A stretch of 64,000 nt of DNA from Paenibacillus bovis (GCF_001421015.2 NZ_CP013023.1:2721501-2785500); one strand, 5' to 3'; positions 17,795 through 27,005 are shown, counted from the first letter of the stretch. Notes: generated from the sequence alone by a model not told the origin. Made by a program: numbers and translations.

Positions 17795-17803
17795 GAGGAG
17801 AGT

Positions 17804-18256
17804 TTAGGATTTTCCGATTAATAAGGAGAGCAGACCAGCAGCAATTAACGGTCCAACCGGCACTCCTTTGAAAAAGGCAACCCCAATCAGCGTTCCGATC
17901 AAAAGACCGGCTACGATAGTCGGCTGGTTGGTCATAAGGATCGTGCCGCGTCCACCGAGATAGGCAACAAATAGCCCGATACCAATAGCCACAAGCGATT
18001 TCCAGCTTACAAAGGAAGCCAGAATCGTCTCCATCGAAATTTTACCGCTGGCAAGCGGAGTCATCACCCCGATAGTCAGAATAATAATACCAATCGTCAA
18101 TCCGTATTTTTCCAGCCACGGAAAAGCCTGATTCCATCCAAGTACACGAATCAGCAGCAGCACGAGCATAGCGATCGTGACGGTGGTGTTTTTCCCGACA
18201 ATTCCGAGTCCTGCCATCACGAGCAGAATCAGGGAAGGCATATCGATAGCGCCCAT
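17804..18256 (-). CDS. DUF441 family integral membrane protein
   Basis: A 150-residue protein with about four to five membrane helices ([88 protein letters not shown]). The GGRGTILM and [14 protein letters not shown] stretches match the DUF441 (YtwI) family of Firmicutes and Proteobacteria, function unknown. ATG 18256 is chosen because GAGGAG lies eight bases before it; an upstream in-frame GTG overlaps that site. It lies just upstream of the frameshifted hypothetical gene, with a 9-base gap to its GTG. Confidence 0.8.
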   Translation of the reverse strand: MGAIDMPSLILLVMAGLGIVGKNTTVTIAMLVLLLIRVLGWNQAFPWLEKYGLTIGIIILTIGVMTPLASGKISMETILASFVSWKSLVAIGIGLFVAYLGGRGTILMTNQPTIVAGLLIGTLIGVAFFKGVPVGPLIAAGLLSLLIGKS

Positions 18257-18382
18257 AATAATCACTCCTCTTTAGAAATATTTCTCAATGAAGCAAAAAT
18301 GTCCGCCGGAATCCAGCGGACATATGCAAAACCGAGATATACAGCGCAAATGCAATTTAACAGATGCCATATACGTAAAAAA

Positions 18383-19378
18383 TTATCCGGATATATGCGT
18401 GAAAGCATCAGCGATATGTCTGGCAATCATGGCACCATGACGGCGCCCGGTCTCGATAAAGACTTCGTTGGCATTACGCCCGGAAGCAATCACTCCGGCT
18501 ACATACAATCCCGGGATATTGGTCTCCATTGTCTCGGGATCAAAGCGTGGCTTGTCCATATCTTCACTCATGGTCACACCCATAGAGGTAATAAGCTTAC
18601 GGTCCGGGCGGAATCCGGTCATTGCGAGAACAAAGTCATTATCCAGCATCTCGGTATGGCCATCTTCGGTATTGGTGATCTGAACTTCGGTCTCGGTGAT
18701 ATGAGTGACGCAGGAATTCAGATGCAGATTGATTTTCCCTTTGGTCACGAGACTTTCGAAGATTGGACGAACCCATGATTTGATATTGGCCGACAGATCA
18801 CTGCCGCGATATACCATATCGACCTTGGCACCAACACGTACAATTTCCAGGGCAGCATCCACAGCCGAATTGCTGCCGCCGATAATAGCTACCTGCATGC
18901 CGGTGTACGGATGAGCTTCACGGAAATAATGGGTGACTTTGTCCAGATCTTCTCCGGGAATCCCCAGATAGTTCGGATGATCAAAATAACCGGTAGCAAT
19001 AATGACACGACGAGCCTGAGGGGTATGCTCTTCGCCCTGACGATTCACGGTTTGCAGAGTAAAGGTACCATCTTCATGTCTCTGAATGCCGGTAGCTTCT
19101 GTATACGGCTGTACTTTGATATTGTAATGCTCTGCTGCCCGGCGATAATAGGCTAGTGCCTCATGGCGAAACGGCTTTTCATTAGGAGAAGGGAAAGGCA
19201 GGTTACCAATTTCCAGCAGCTCGGCTGTACTAAAAAACTGCATATTGGTCGGATACAGATAGATCGAATGAACCACATTATATTTTTCGATAATAAGCGT
19301 GTTCAGACCGAGGCGTTCGCACTCAATAGCAGCGGATAGTCCGCAAGGTCCGGCACCTACAATAATGACATCTTGCAT
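18383..19378 (-). CDS. ypdA: YpdA-type bacillithiol disulfide reductase
   Basis: A 331-residue FAD-dependent oxidoreductase. It has the N-terminal dinucleotide motif VGAGPCGLSAA at residues 7-17, then YLYPTNMQFFSTAELLEIGN, and a second nucleotide site IIGGSNSAVDAALE for NADPH. The C-terminal motif DFVLAMTGFRPDRKL and PGLYVAGVIASGRNANEVFIETGR match YpdA, which reduces oxidised bacillithiol in Firmicutes. The thioredoxin-reductase CxxC is absent, as in YpdA. ATG 19378 starts exactly at the Rossmann strand. AAAGGAG is 12 bases upstream, a long spacing. Presence implies a bacillithiol-producing organism. Confidence 0.85.
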   Translation of the reverse strand: MQDVIIVGAGPCGLSAAIECERLGLNTLIIEKYNVVHSIYLYPTNMQFFSTAELLEIGNLPFPSPNEKPFRHEALAYYRRAAEHYNIKVQPYTEATGIQRHEDGTFTLQTVNRQGEEHTPQARRVIIATGYFDHPNYLGIPGEDLDKVTHYFREAHPYTGMQVAIIGGSNSAVDAALEIVRVGAKVDMVYRGSDLSANIKSWVRPIFESLVTKGKINLHLNSCVTHITETEVQITNTEDGHTEMLDNDFVLAMTGFRPDRKLITSMGVTMSEDMDKPRFDPETMETNIPGLYVAGVIASGRNANEVFIETGRRHGAMIARHIADAFTHISG

Positions 19379-19740
19379 ATTACGATCAGACTCCTTTCTG
19401 AATACATATCCTGCTCTGTATAGGATTAGAGCAATACATGTTTGTGCAATGAATGCACAATATGGGGAAATCAAAGATGCTGTACTGTCAGCATTCAACC
19501 GATAAAATAGGACCATATACCATCCTACTGCAAACTGCATCTAAATTCTAGCTTGCTGTGGGTGAGCAGAACTAATTTATCGTGAAATATCATTATTTTG
19601 TAAAAAAGTGAATCATTTTTTGTAAAATGCGGTATAGTTATAGTAAGAGGAAAAAAGTTAGCAGCTTTCTTCGGAGCTTCATTGTAAACGGTTTCTGACA
19701 CTGTCCCTGATATCCCATTTGTAGGGAAGGAGAGACGATT

Positions 19741-20247
19741 ATGTCTATTCTGGAAAGGTTCAAGACAAAAAGCAAGACATCGAACATGCCTTCGGTTCAT
19801 GTAACAATGAACGAACTTCGTACAGCCGTCTTACAATATGAGAGAGAAATGAGCGGGATCAACCGCACTGCATTGATGCAGGAGGATAGAAGTCTGGATT
19901 TGTCAAGACTGACCCGTTACCTGGGAGGTCGAAGTGATCAGAAATTTTATCTGTCACGGGAGACTTTCGAGATCTTCGAAGAAGAAGAACGCCATATTCC
20001 ATACCATCTGGATCAGGTGCAGGGAGCGATTGATGATTATGTTCAGGAAAACGGCAAACTGCCGGTAATCGAAGATTCAGTACATTTTGAAGTCGATTGC
20101 CGCAAGCTCTATCAGCAGCGTTATCTGCACGAGATTCCTGATTTCCCAATGTATATTACCGACCAGGAAATGATGGTAACCCATCGCGAGCCGGCTATAC
20201 TGCCAGAGAGCAAAGAACATATGGACAAATCATACGTGCTGCTCTAG
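19741..20247 (+). CDS. Conserved hypothetical protein, DUF3939-like
   Basis: A 168-residue soluble protein. It has a basic N-terminus (MSILERFKTKSKTS), a central YEREMSGINRTALMQEDRSLDLSRL, and a C-terminal part with YLHEIPDFPMYITDQE, which I associate with the Bacillales DUF3939 group. No enzyme motif or membrane segment is visible. GGAAGGAG precedes the ATG. It is divergent from ypdA, with the 362-base gap serving both. A terminator follows at 20310. Family assignment is from memory of the C-terminal motif and moderately sure. Confidence 0.55.
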   Translation: MSILERFKTKSKTSNMPSVHVTMNELRTAVLQYEREMSGINRTALMQEDRSLDLSRLTRYLGGRSDQKFYLSRETFEIFEEEERHIPYHLDQVQGAIDDYVQENGKLPVIEDSVHFEVDCRKLYQQRYLHEIPDFPMYITDQEMMVTHREPAILPESKEHMDKSYVLL

Positions 20248-20309
20248 ATCATCTGCCAAATACTCGATCCTGATCGATAGGAATAACGAAATAATATACA
20301 CTTATAATG

Positions 20310-20338
20310 AACCCGTCTGCAGCCGCAGGCGGGTTTTT
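20310..20338 (+). terminator. Intrinsic terminator
   Basis: AACCCGTCTGC pairs with GCAGGCGGGTT around AGCC, followed by TTTTT. Confidence 0.88.
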
Positions 20339-20531
20339 GATGTTCTATATAGATGATCATGAATGTATAAAGGAAAATACGAGTACAGATAAATATCCTT
20401 TCTGTGAAGAAAAAGCAAAAGCATGTACAATGAACAAGAAATATGAACGATACACGATGCAGGTACTCGGTATGTATACAGGTGATTCATACGATAGATA
20501 GATGGAACCCATACAGAAAGGCGGTGGATCA

Positions 20532-20924
20532 ATGCATACTTCTCATCAGGTATTGGGGTTTGTACTGCTGGAAGATGTACCGTTTGAACAATTGCTGACC
20601 AGACTATCTGAAGCTTTTCAGATCAGCCTGCCTTATGAAGATTATAAAGGGCGCTATATCGCCAAAGCTTATTTGTCAGGCTATCATCTGGAAGTCGAAG
20701 ACAGAGTGGATCGCCTGAGCGAACTTTTGTGCGATGAATACCACGTGTTGAATATCCGGATCGATTCGAATGAATATTTTAACTGTGCTTTTGAGCAGCA
20801 TATCAAGCAGATTCTGAAAAAAGGCGAGATACGATGGCAACGATATGTATGGGCTCCTTATCCATTACCCGAACCGTGTCTGGAATCGGATGATGATACG
20901 GAGTCAAATAAGGATATCTTGTAG
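20532..20924 (+). CDS. Hypothetical protein (130 aa)
   Basis: I do not recognise this protein. ATG 20532 follows AAGGCGGTGG and begins MHTSHQVLGFVLLEDVPFEQLL. The 130 residues look like a compact mixed alpha/beta domain (amphipathic helix FEQLLTRLSEAFQISL, then YHLEVEDRVDRLSELL) ending in an acidic tail (ESDDDTESN). No signal peptide or membrane segment. It lies 27 bases before the HAD-family gene and has no terminator between, so they are probably cotranscribed. Confidence 0.55.
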   Translation: MHTSHQVLGFVLLEDVPFEQLLTRLSEAFQISLPYEDYKGRYIAKAYLSGYHLEVEDRVDRLSELLCDEYHVLNIRIDSNEYFNCAFEQHIKQILKKGEIRWQRYVWAPYPLPEPCLESDDDTESNKDIL

Positions 20925-20951
20925 GCACAATACATATAAAAAGGGGTTTTT

Positions 20952-21644
20952 ATGATGACAGAACAGTCTGTTAAAGCGGTTATTTTTGATTTGGATAATA
21001 CATTAATGGATCGAGATTATACGTTTCGAGCCTTTTCACAATTATTGATAAAAGACTATTTGGGACATATTCAGGATCAGGAGAAGCTACGTGATATTCT
21101 TGGTTATTTGCGTATTGCGGATGCAGATGGTTACCGTGAAAAACATGGATTTTTCGAAGAACTTGTAGAACGTATTCCATGGTCACAAAAGCCTGATGTA
21201 GATGCATTATATAGTTATTACAAGGAACATTATATGAAAGAAGCTTCCTTGATGAAATATGCAATTGAAGCAATCGAATCCTGCCGTGCTCGGGGATACA
21301 AGCTTGGAATGCTGACTAATGGGCTGTACGAGATCCAGTATGGCAAAGTGCTGCATCTGAGGTTGGAGTCTTATTTTGACGTTATCCTGACATCCGGAGA
21401 AGTCGGTATCAAAAAGCCGGAGCGCCGCATCTATGAAATCATGCTGGAACGACTGGGAACGAGCGGCGAAGAGACTGTATTCGTCGGTGATCATCCGGTG
21501 AATGATATCTGGGGAGCTGCCCAGGTAGGCATGCGAGGCATTTTCCTGAGACGCAGCTTTGATTGGGACCAGGCACTGGGGATGAAGCCGTGGAGAACGA
21601 TTGATGAGCTGAATCAGCTTGAAAGAATATGGGAAGAAGTATAG
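20952..21644 (+). CDS. HAD-superfamily hydrolase, subfamily IA
   Basis: A 230-residue haloacid-dehalogenase-like phosphatase. Motif I is VIFDLDNTLMD with the nucleophile and general acid Asp, motif II LGMLTNG, motif III KKPERRIYE, and motif IV FVGDHPVNDIWGA. A helical cap lies between motif I and II, as in subfamily IA phosphatases such as YjjG or phosphoglycolate phosphatase relatives. Substrate cannot be told from sequence. GGGG is about nine bases before ATG 20952. It forms a probable operon with the preceding hypothetical gene. Confidence 0.85.
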   Translation: MMTEQSVKAVIFDLDNTLMDRDYTFRAFSQLLIKDYLGHIQDQEKLRDILGYLRIADADGYREKHGFFEELVERIPWSQKPDVDALYSYYKEHYMKEASLMKYAIEAIESCRARGYKLGMLTNGLYEIQYGKVLHLRLESYFDVILTSGEVGIKKPERRIYEIMLERLGTSGEETVFVGDHPVNDIWGAAQVGMRGIFLRRSFDWDQALGMKPWRTIDELNQLERIWEEV

Positions 21645-21935
21645 TTTGAAAAATACAGTGTGTAGAAAATAGTATCCATCTGCACTACATCAAGCTTTCT
21701 TCGTACTTATTACTTATCGTTTACAGAAATTCATTTATAAAGAAAGAGAATGATGATTATTCAATCGCAGAGCGATCCAGCATTCTGAATACATCCAAGC
21801 GATTGAAGATCCATTCTGCTATTGCAGTGACAGCAAAAAATAAATCAGGCCCAATAACCTGCTATTAAAAAGTGATGGGAATTCCGATATATATAACAGC
21901 TACATAATTATGAAGGCAAAAAGGAGAAGAGAAAT

Positions 21936-22313
21936 ATGGGGATTTTTGATGGTTGGCTTGGTAATGCATCGACAGTGAATTTGAGTGAGGCGCAGCAGGA
22001 ATATGCTTCGATCATGGCACCGGGAGAGCAAGTTGAGCGGGCATACAAACTCGTGCGCGATATGTTTATTTTCACCAACAAACGGTTGATTCTGGTAGAC
22101 AAGCAAGGGATTACAGGCAAAAAGACGGAATACCATTCTATCCCGTACAAGAGTATTTCCCATTATTCGGTGGAGACGGCTGGTCATTTCGATCTGGACG
22201 CCGAGCTGTGTATTTATATTTCCAGCAGCACTGTACCAATCAAGAAAACATTTAACAAGAGCGTAAATATCTATGAAGTTCAAAGTGTATTGTCCTATTA
22301 TATTCTGGGGTAA
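21936..22313 (+). CDS. Bacterial PH-domain protein (YvbH-like)
   Basis: A 125-residue single-domain protein. The pattern EYASIMAPGEQVERAYKLVRDMFIFTNKRLILVDKQGITGKKTEYHSIPYKSISHYSVETAG (here split: MFIFTNKRLILVDKQG and YHSIPYKSISHYSVETAG) is typical of bacterial pleckstrin-homology domains, with FTNKRLILVD as the hallmark strand. Such proteins are soluble scaffolds of unknown role in Bacilli. AAGGAG lies nine bases before ATG. It stands alone, converging on the SLH gene with a shared terminator. Confidence 0.85.
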   Translation: MGIFDGWLGNASTVNLSEAQQEYASIMAPGEQVERAYKLVRDMFIFTNKRLILVDKQGITGKKTEYHSIPYKSISHYSVETAGHFDLDAELCIYISSSTVPIKKTFNKSVNIYEVQSVLSYYILG

Positions 22314-22371
22314 CCGTATATACAGGCTGTTTGTGATTCCTTGATAGGAGCAGTAACGGCATATTATTTAC

Positions 22372-22420
22372 AAAGCGTCCCGATTCTCTGCATTCAAGAG
22401 GATCCGGACGCTTTATTTTT
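22372..22420. terminator. Intrinsic terminator between convergent genes
   Basis: AAAGCGTCC pairs with GGACGCTTT, with further pairing inward (GAT with ATC, CTCT with AGAG), then TTATTTTT. Confidence 0.82.
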
Positions 22421-22445
22421 AAAATATAGCAGGCTGTATCTGTAT

Positions 22446-23111
22446 TCATTTTTCCTCGGTTTGGCCGGTCAATTCCAAAGCATTGTACAGCATTACAGCT
22501 GCTTCTGCGCGTGTAATGGGGTCATTGGGCCGGAAGTTATTTTTTTCATCCAGCGAAGCAATCCCGCTATCGATAACCTGCTCCAGAATCTGTTGTTCGG
22601 CAGAAGAAAGATGGTTCGCATCATGGATAGTTATCGATTGACCCTGTAGAGCACCGGTACTGCCTCCCGATTCATGAATATCCGGATCTACCTGCTCCAC
22701 ACCCTGCCAGAGTAAAGTGGCAAACTGGCCGCGTGTCATGGTGGAAGAGGCATCCACGTCTGACTCTAGCTGCAGCCCATTCAGATGAGCAATTATCATA
22801 TCTGTGCTATACCAGGCTTGATCATCTACAGAAGTGTAGTAATCGCTGGCTTTGGGCGCTTTGATAAAACGCATATTATCGATATTAAGATTCAGTCCCT
22901 TGACCAGTGCTGCCACGCCCTGCGCAGTTGTCAAAGCAGCATCCGGCTGGAACTCTGTGTCCGTCACTCCGCTAAGAATATTATGATTTTGCAAGTAATT
23001 GATCTCCTCTCTGCCTGTTGTGTGATCCAGATCGTCAAAAGCAAAAGCAGATATGGGTGCAGCGAGCAGCAGTGTACTAACCCATCCAAGCAGCCATTTA
23101 CGATTGAACAT
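22446..23111 (-). CDS. Secreted SLH-domain protein
   Basis: A 221-residue exported protein. The N-terminus MFNRKWLLGWVSTLLLAAPISAFA is a Sec signal peptide with AFA cleavage site. S-layer-homology-like repeats follow (INYLQNHNILSGVTDTEFQPDAALTTAQGVAAL and a last one IASLDEKNNFRPNDPITRAEAAVMLYNAL), the latter with the classical NDPITRAE motif. It probably binds the cell wall. ATG 23111 follows GGAG at eight bases; an in-frame GTG three codons earlier overlaps that site. It shares design with the SLH gene at 7072 but lacks its extra C-terminal domain. Confidence 0.8.
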   Translation of the reverse strand: MFNRKWLLGWVSTLLLAAPISAFAFDDLDHTTGREEINYLQNHNILSGVTDTEFQPDAALTTAQGVAALVKGLNLNIDNMRFIKAPKASDYYTSVDDQAWYSTDMIIAHLNGLQLESDVDASSTMTRGQFATLLWQGVEQVDPDIHESGGSTGALQGQSITIHDANHLSSAEQQILEQVIDSGIASLDEKNNFRPNDPITRAEAAVMLYNALELTGQTEEK

Positions 23112-23362
23112 CGAATTCACTCCATTCGGTCATAGATGGATAAAGAAGGCTCGAAAATGAAATTATCTATGTATTACCCGAAGCAATCAAATCTGAAAAG
23201 AAATCAGATTTTTTTGATTTTTGTGAACGTAGGGTATAAGTTATATAAGAGGGTATTTGATTTAATGCCTGCTGATAAAGGGGATAAACAGCTGTGAACA
23301 TCCAGGCTGTCCTGTAATTCAGGCACTATAATTAAGGTAACATGAACTGGAGGAGATAATCG

Positions 23363-24451
23363 ATGGAAAACCAAAATCAACGCCTGCTTGTATTTGCAGG
23401 TTCTTATGCAGAAGCAGCCAATCCAGGTGTATACGTATATACGTTTAATGAAGAGACTGGCGAATTGACACCAACCGATTCCTTTACCGGACTGCAAAAT
23501 CCTACATTCTTGAATGTGGATGCCAAAGCCAAACGTCTCTATGCACTCGGCGAGACAGCATCCGAGACAGGTCCCAAAGGCAAGGGTGGCGAAGCTGCTT
23601 CTTTTGTAATTCAACCGGAACAGGGCAAGATTGAACTGCTGAATCGTGTGAATACTATCGATGGTCCACCTTGTCATATCCAGCGTTCAGAAGATAGCCG
23701 TTATCTGACCATGGTGAGTTATCATGGCGGTATGGTTGGTCTGATCGCTCTGGAACAGGATGGTAGTGTCGGTGAACTGCTGGATGTACATCAGCATGAA
23801 GGACACAGCGTTGATCCTCAAAACCAGGATCGTCCGCATCCACACTCTACATTTTTTGATCCAGCGGGCAAATATCTGATTGTACAGGATCTGGGACTCG
23901 ACCGTGTGCGTACATATGCACTGAAAGCAGATTCGAATAAGCTGGAATTTGCTGTTGATACAGCATCTACACCAGGTGCGGGTCCTCGTCATCTGGTCTT
24001 CCATCCGAACGGGCAGTACGCATTTATTATCAATGAACTGAATTCTACGGTTACTTCCTATCAATATGAAGCAGCTACAGGTGCGCTGAATGAAGTACAG
24101 ACGATCTCCACGCTGCCAGAAGGATATGAAGGTGCCAATGGCTGTGCAGAGATTGCCATTTCGGAAGATGGTAAATATCTGTATGGTTCCAATCGTGGAC
24201 ATGACAGTATCGTACAGTATGAAGTAGATGCTTCTACAGGTGTGCTCACACTGGTACAGCATGTATCTACAGAAGGTGGACATCCAAGACACTTTTCCAT
24301 TCTGCCAGGCGGTAAATACTTGCTGGCAGCCAATCGCGACGGAAATAACATCGTCGTATTCGGTATCGACCAAACGACAGGCAAGTTGACCTACACAGGC
24401 AAAAGTGTCGAAGTATCCAAGCCAGTCTGCATCTGGGGCGCTTATTTCTAA
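23363..24451 (+). CDS. pgl: Lactonase family protein, YkgB-type 6-phosphogluconolactonase
   Basis: A 362-residue seven-bladed propeller protein. Repeated blades carry motifs such as NPTFLNVDAKAKRLYALGE, DRPHPHSTFFDPAGKYLIVQDLGLDRVRTY, GAGPRHLVFHPNGQYAFIINELNSTV and GGHPRHFSILPGGKYLLAANRDGNNIVVF. The HPHS and PRHF/PRHL elements line the active site in this family. YkgB of B. subtilis hydrolyses 6-phosphogluconolactone in the pentose phosphate pathway; the same role is likely but not proven. GGAGGAG precedes the ATG. No glucose-6-phosphate dehydrogenase gene is adjacent. Terminator at 24591. Confidence 0.82.
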   Translation: MENQNQRLLVFAGSYAEAANPGVYVYTFNEETGELTPTDSFTGLQNPTFLNVDAKAKRLYALGETASETGPKGKGGEAASFVIQPEQGKIELLNRVNTIDGPPCHIQRSEDSRYLTMVSYHGGMVGLIALEQDGSVGELLDVHQHEGHSVDPQNQDRPHPHSTFFDPAGKYLIVQDLGLDRVRTYALKADSNKLEFAVDTASTPGAGPRHLVFHPNGQYAFIINELNSTVTSYQYEAATGALNEVQTISTLPEGYEGANGCAEIAISEDGKYLYGSNRGHDSIVQYEVDASTGVLTLVQHVSTEGGHPRHFSILPGGKYLLAANRDGNNIVVFGIDQTTGKLTYTGKSVEVSKPVCIWGAYF

Positions 24452-24590
24452 TATCCAGTCCTATTCAGATCATTATTCGATATCTATCAAATAACATGGT
24501 GGACTTCTGCAGCAGCTATACAGGATACATCAACTTGATTAATGATCACATTGTATATCAATCGGATACAATAACACGGGTAAAACCGGC

Positions 24591-24629
24591 AAGCGAAGTC
24601 ATCTATATCATGGGTGGCTTCGCTTTTTT
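24591..24629 (+). terminator. Intrinsic terminator after the lactonase gene
   Basis: AAGCGAAG pairs with CTTCGCTT, with partial pairing inside, then TTTTTT. The next 270 bases before the following gene show nothing I can name. Confidence 0.8.
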
Positions 24630-24902
24630 GTATAAACCCTTAACATGACAGAGATCCTATGCGGATTACCCTGGATAATAAAGTGAGAGTTTTTATTCCT
24701 AAAAGGAGTACAGATAATCCCTGGTTCATGGAACATATTATCAGAATAGTGCCGTCTGGGATCATCCGCCAACTGGGATAATTATTGTAGCTTGCAGGAT
24801 ACCTGTTTCAATTTGGCTCCTAGAGGTAAAATTACAGTAATACGGTTCACCGGTTATACCGGTATTTCACAGCAAGCCGAATCCGCGAAGGAGATGGAGA
24901 TT

Positions 24903-25157
24903 ATGACAGAACCGCGCAAAAATGATAAAGTACAGGAACAGGCAGGCAAACGCGATAATCCAGAGCAGTATCCGACAGAGAATGAAAGCCTGTTCGATCG
25001 ATTTAAATCGGAACAAACTGTAGATTCCCTGCCTATTGAAGATATAAAGCTGGAACAGCAAGAAGAAAAGGACGGAGAGCATATCAAGCGTTCTTCTTCC
25101 AGCCAAAATGCTTTTCCGGAAGGCGAATCGGAAGATGATTCGGATATTGTCCGCTAA
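24903..25157 (+). CDS. Small acidic, probably disordered protein
   Basis: An 84-residue protein, very hydrophilic and rich in Glu, Asp, Lys, Gln and Ser (NDKVQEQAGKRDNPEQ, LEQQEEKDGEHIKRSSSS, GESEDDSDIVR). It has no hydrophobic core, so it is probably disordered. ATG 24903 is chosen because GAAGGAG lies nine bases upstream; in-frame ATG 24894 directly abuts that site. No family recognised. It stands alone with a terminator at 25279. Confidence 0.55.
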   Translation: MTEPRKNDKVQEQAGKRDNPEQYPTENESLFDRFKSEQTVDSLPIEDIKLEQQEEKDGEHIKRSSSSQNAFPEGESEDDSDIVR

Positions 25158-25278
25158 GCAGGAAACGATTACAATAACGTAAGCGTATATGAATGCGTTG
25201 GAACCGTAGTATTACTCGCAGCAATCAACCATGAACAGACGGTTACTTACAAACTGGGTCAGTCAGATGACAGCATCA

Positions 25279-25323
25279 TAAAAAGGAGCAGCTCTGTATT
25301 TCATACAGCGGCTGGTCCTTTTT
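25279..25323 (+). terminator. Intrinsic terminator
   Basis: AAAAAGGA pairs with TCCTTTTT, CAGC with GCTG and CTGTA with TACAG inward, ending in T5. Confidence 0.82.
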
Positions 25324-25356
25324 CAAGGTTTGGCAACGTCGGAAAGGTGCGAACAG

Positions 25357-25659
25357 ATGGCATTTGGAATCAATAGAAAACAATTAATACAATGGAAACG
25401 CCGCGTAGAAGCCGGAGAGATTGCTTTTTTGACTCATTACTGGCTCGATGAACGTTTTCCCGGCATAAAGACAGTTACCAAAGTAGGATGTGCTGATCTT
25501 GGCAAATTGGAGCAATGGTGTATCTCTTATGGTCTTAATCCTGCCTACATTCATTATCGTGAGCAGTATCCGCATTTTGACCTGCTCGGACGTGAACAAC
25601 TGCGTATACTGAAAGCCGAAGGACTGCAAAATCAAATCGATCAATTTGGATTGGAATAA
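25357..25659 (+). CDS. Small conserved Bacillales protein (YneQ-like)
   Basis: A 100-residue soluble protein starting MAFGINRKQLIQWKRRVEAG, with the striking GEIAFLTHYWLDERFPG and TVTKVGCADLGKLEQW stretches. I recall a short conserved Bacillus protein of this form (YneQ), function unknown, and the match is from memory. ATG 25357 follows AAAGGTG at seven bases; the upstream in-frame ATG lacks a site. Conserved charged and aromatic residues (HYWLDE, H at the GYHREQ-type segment YIHYREQYPHFD) hint at an enzyme or nucleic acid binder but nothing firm. Confidence 0.55.
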   Translation: MAFGINRKQLIQWKRRVEAGEIAFLTHYWLDERFPGIKTVTKVGCADLGKLEQWCISYGLNPAYIHYREQYPHFDLLGREQLRILKAEGLQNQIDQFGLE

Positions 25660-25734
25660 GCATTTAAAGCAGAGAGCCAAAGGCGTTACCCAAAAGACAG
25701 ATTCGACAAAATAACAAAAAAATTTTAAAAGTGG

Positions 25735-25763
25735 TTGAAATCGTTTACAAGCAGATATATAAT
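25735..25763 (+). promoter_or_regulatory. Promoter of the LacI/ABC/phosphorylase locus with CcpA cre site
   Basis: TTGAAA (25735-25740) and TATAAT (25758-25763) are 17 bases apart. TGAAATCGTTTACA at 25736-25749 matches the cre consensus TGWAANCGNTNWCA at every position and overlaps the -35 element, so CcpA bound there should block RNA polymerase when preferred sugars are present. Confidence 0.75.
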
Positions 25764-25768
25764 AGCGT

Positions 25769-25786
25769 TGTAGAAACGTTTCGACA
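25769..25786 (+). promoter_or_regulatory. LacI-type operator O1
   Basis: TGTAGAAACGTTTCGACA is a near-perfect palindrome (one mismatched pair) just after the -10 element, around the transcription start. Its core GAAACGTTTC is shared with O2. Confidence 0.6.
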
Positions 25787-25962
25787 AAAGGGTGTAAATA
25801 ACGCTGTAACATACAATCCATTTTAAAAATGTAAAATTATTGAATTATGGCTTTAAAATTCGGTTTTGAGCGATTTTTTATCGAAAAATCAAATGATATC
25901 ATTGTAATTAAGCAAGGTATCCTGGATTTTCGTTTTTAAAATATGAATAGTTTTCGCTCTTT

Positions 25963-25980
25963 TATCGAAACGTTTCGATA
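25963..25980 (+). promoter_or_regulatory. LacI-type operator O2
   Basis: TATCGAAACGTTTCGATA is a perfect 18-base palindrome 26 bases before the LacI gene start and 194 bases after O1. Together with O1 it suggests autoregulation, possibly by looping. Confidence 0.65.
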
Positions 25981-26006
25981 TTTCGCAAAACTACAGAGGT
26001 GAGCAG

Positions 26007-27005
26007 ATGGGAGCAACGATCAAAGATGTAGCTGCGTTGGCAGGCGTTGCAGTATCGACTGCATCGTATGCACTAAATGGTATTGGCAGAGTCAGCAGCA
26101 AGACCCGTAACAAGGTCATCGAAGCTGCCAAACAACTGAACTATCAAAAAAATGGAATTGCGTCCGATCTGAAACGCTCCAAAACGAACACGATTGCCCT
26201 GCTGCTCAGTGACCTGTCAGGTCCATACTATTCCAGCCTGATCAAGGGTGTGCAGGAAGTCAGTCTGAACAATGGCTATGATCTGATTGCCTGCAGTTCG
26301 ATCGGAGGCGATTCGTCTACAGCCGTCAAATTTATCAAGGAAAAACGTGTAGATGGAGCGATTATCCTCGCTCACAATATTCCTGATCGTACGATTCTGG
26401 ATTCGGCACGCGAAGGATTTCCGATCGTTATGCTGGACCGGCGGCTGGAACATGAGAGTGTCTGTTATGTCGAGGCGGATCATGAGAAAGGCGGCACGCT
26501 GGCCACCAATTATCTGATTGAGTCAGGACATCGCCAGATCGCTTTTGTATCCGGGCCTGCCAGCAGCAAGCACAATAACGATCGATACAACGGATTTGTG
26601 CGAGCAATGAATCAGCATGGACTGACAATTGAACCACGCTGGAATCTGGTTGGCAATTTTACAGAAGAGGGTGGATATCGCGCTGTCAAGCTGATGCTGG
26701 CACAGGGCAATTTGCCGGAAGCTGTATTTTTCGCCAATGACGAGATGGCACTGGGAGGGATTACGGCACTTTATGAAGCAGGCCTGCGTGTACCTGAAGA
26801 TATATCGGTCATAGGATTTGACGATATTGTTCAGGCACGATTTTTGAACCCCGCGCTGACCACGGTAAGACAGCCGGATTATGAAGTAGGCGCACTGGCA
26901 GTTCATCTGATTTTCCAGATTCTCAAAGGTGAATCGGTAGCGCAGCATTATACACTAGACACTGAACTCGTTATTCGTGGAACAGTCAGAACAAATCAAA
27001 AATGA
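26007..27005 (+). CDS. LacI-family transcriptional regulator of the adjacent sugar locus
   Basis: A 332-residue LacI/GalR regulator. The N-terminal helix-turn-helix reads TIKDVAALAGVAVSTASYALNGIGRVSSKTRNKV with the hinge helix following near residue 50. The periplasmic-binding-protein-like effector domain includes RVDGAIILAHN, PIVMLDRRLE, the FVSGPASSKHNNDRYNGF stretch and SVIGFDDIVQARFLNPALTTVRQPDYEVG. It probably binds a sugar or sugar phosphate and controls the downstream transporter and phosphorylase. GAGGTG precedes the ATG. Its stop is 10 bases before the first solute-binding protein, so it is part of the operon it likely controls through O1 and O2. Confidence 0.88.
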   Translation: MGATIKDVAALAGVAVSTASYALNGIGRVSSKTRNKVIEAAKQLNYQKNGIASDLKRSKTNTIALLLSDLSGPYYSSLIKGVQEVSLNNGYDLIACSSIGGDSSTAVKFIKEKRVDGAIILAHNIPDRTILDSAREGFPIVMLDRRLEHESVCYVEADHEKGGTLATNYLIESGHRQIAFVSGPASSKHNNDRYNGFVRAMNQHGLTIEPRWNLVGNFTEEGGYRAVKLMLAQGNLPEAVFFANDEMALGGITALYEAGLRVPEDISVIGFDDIVQARFLNPALTTVRQPDYEVGALAVHLIFQILKGESVAQHYTLDTELVIRGTVRTNQK

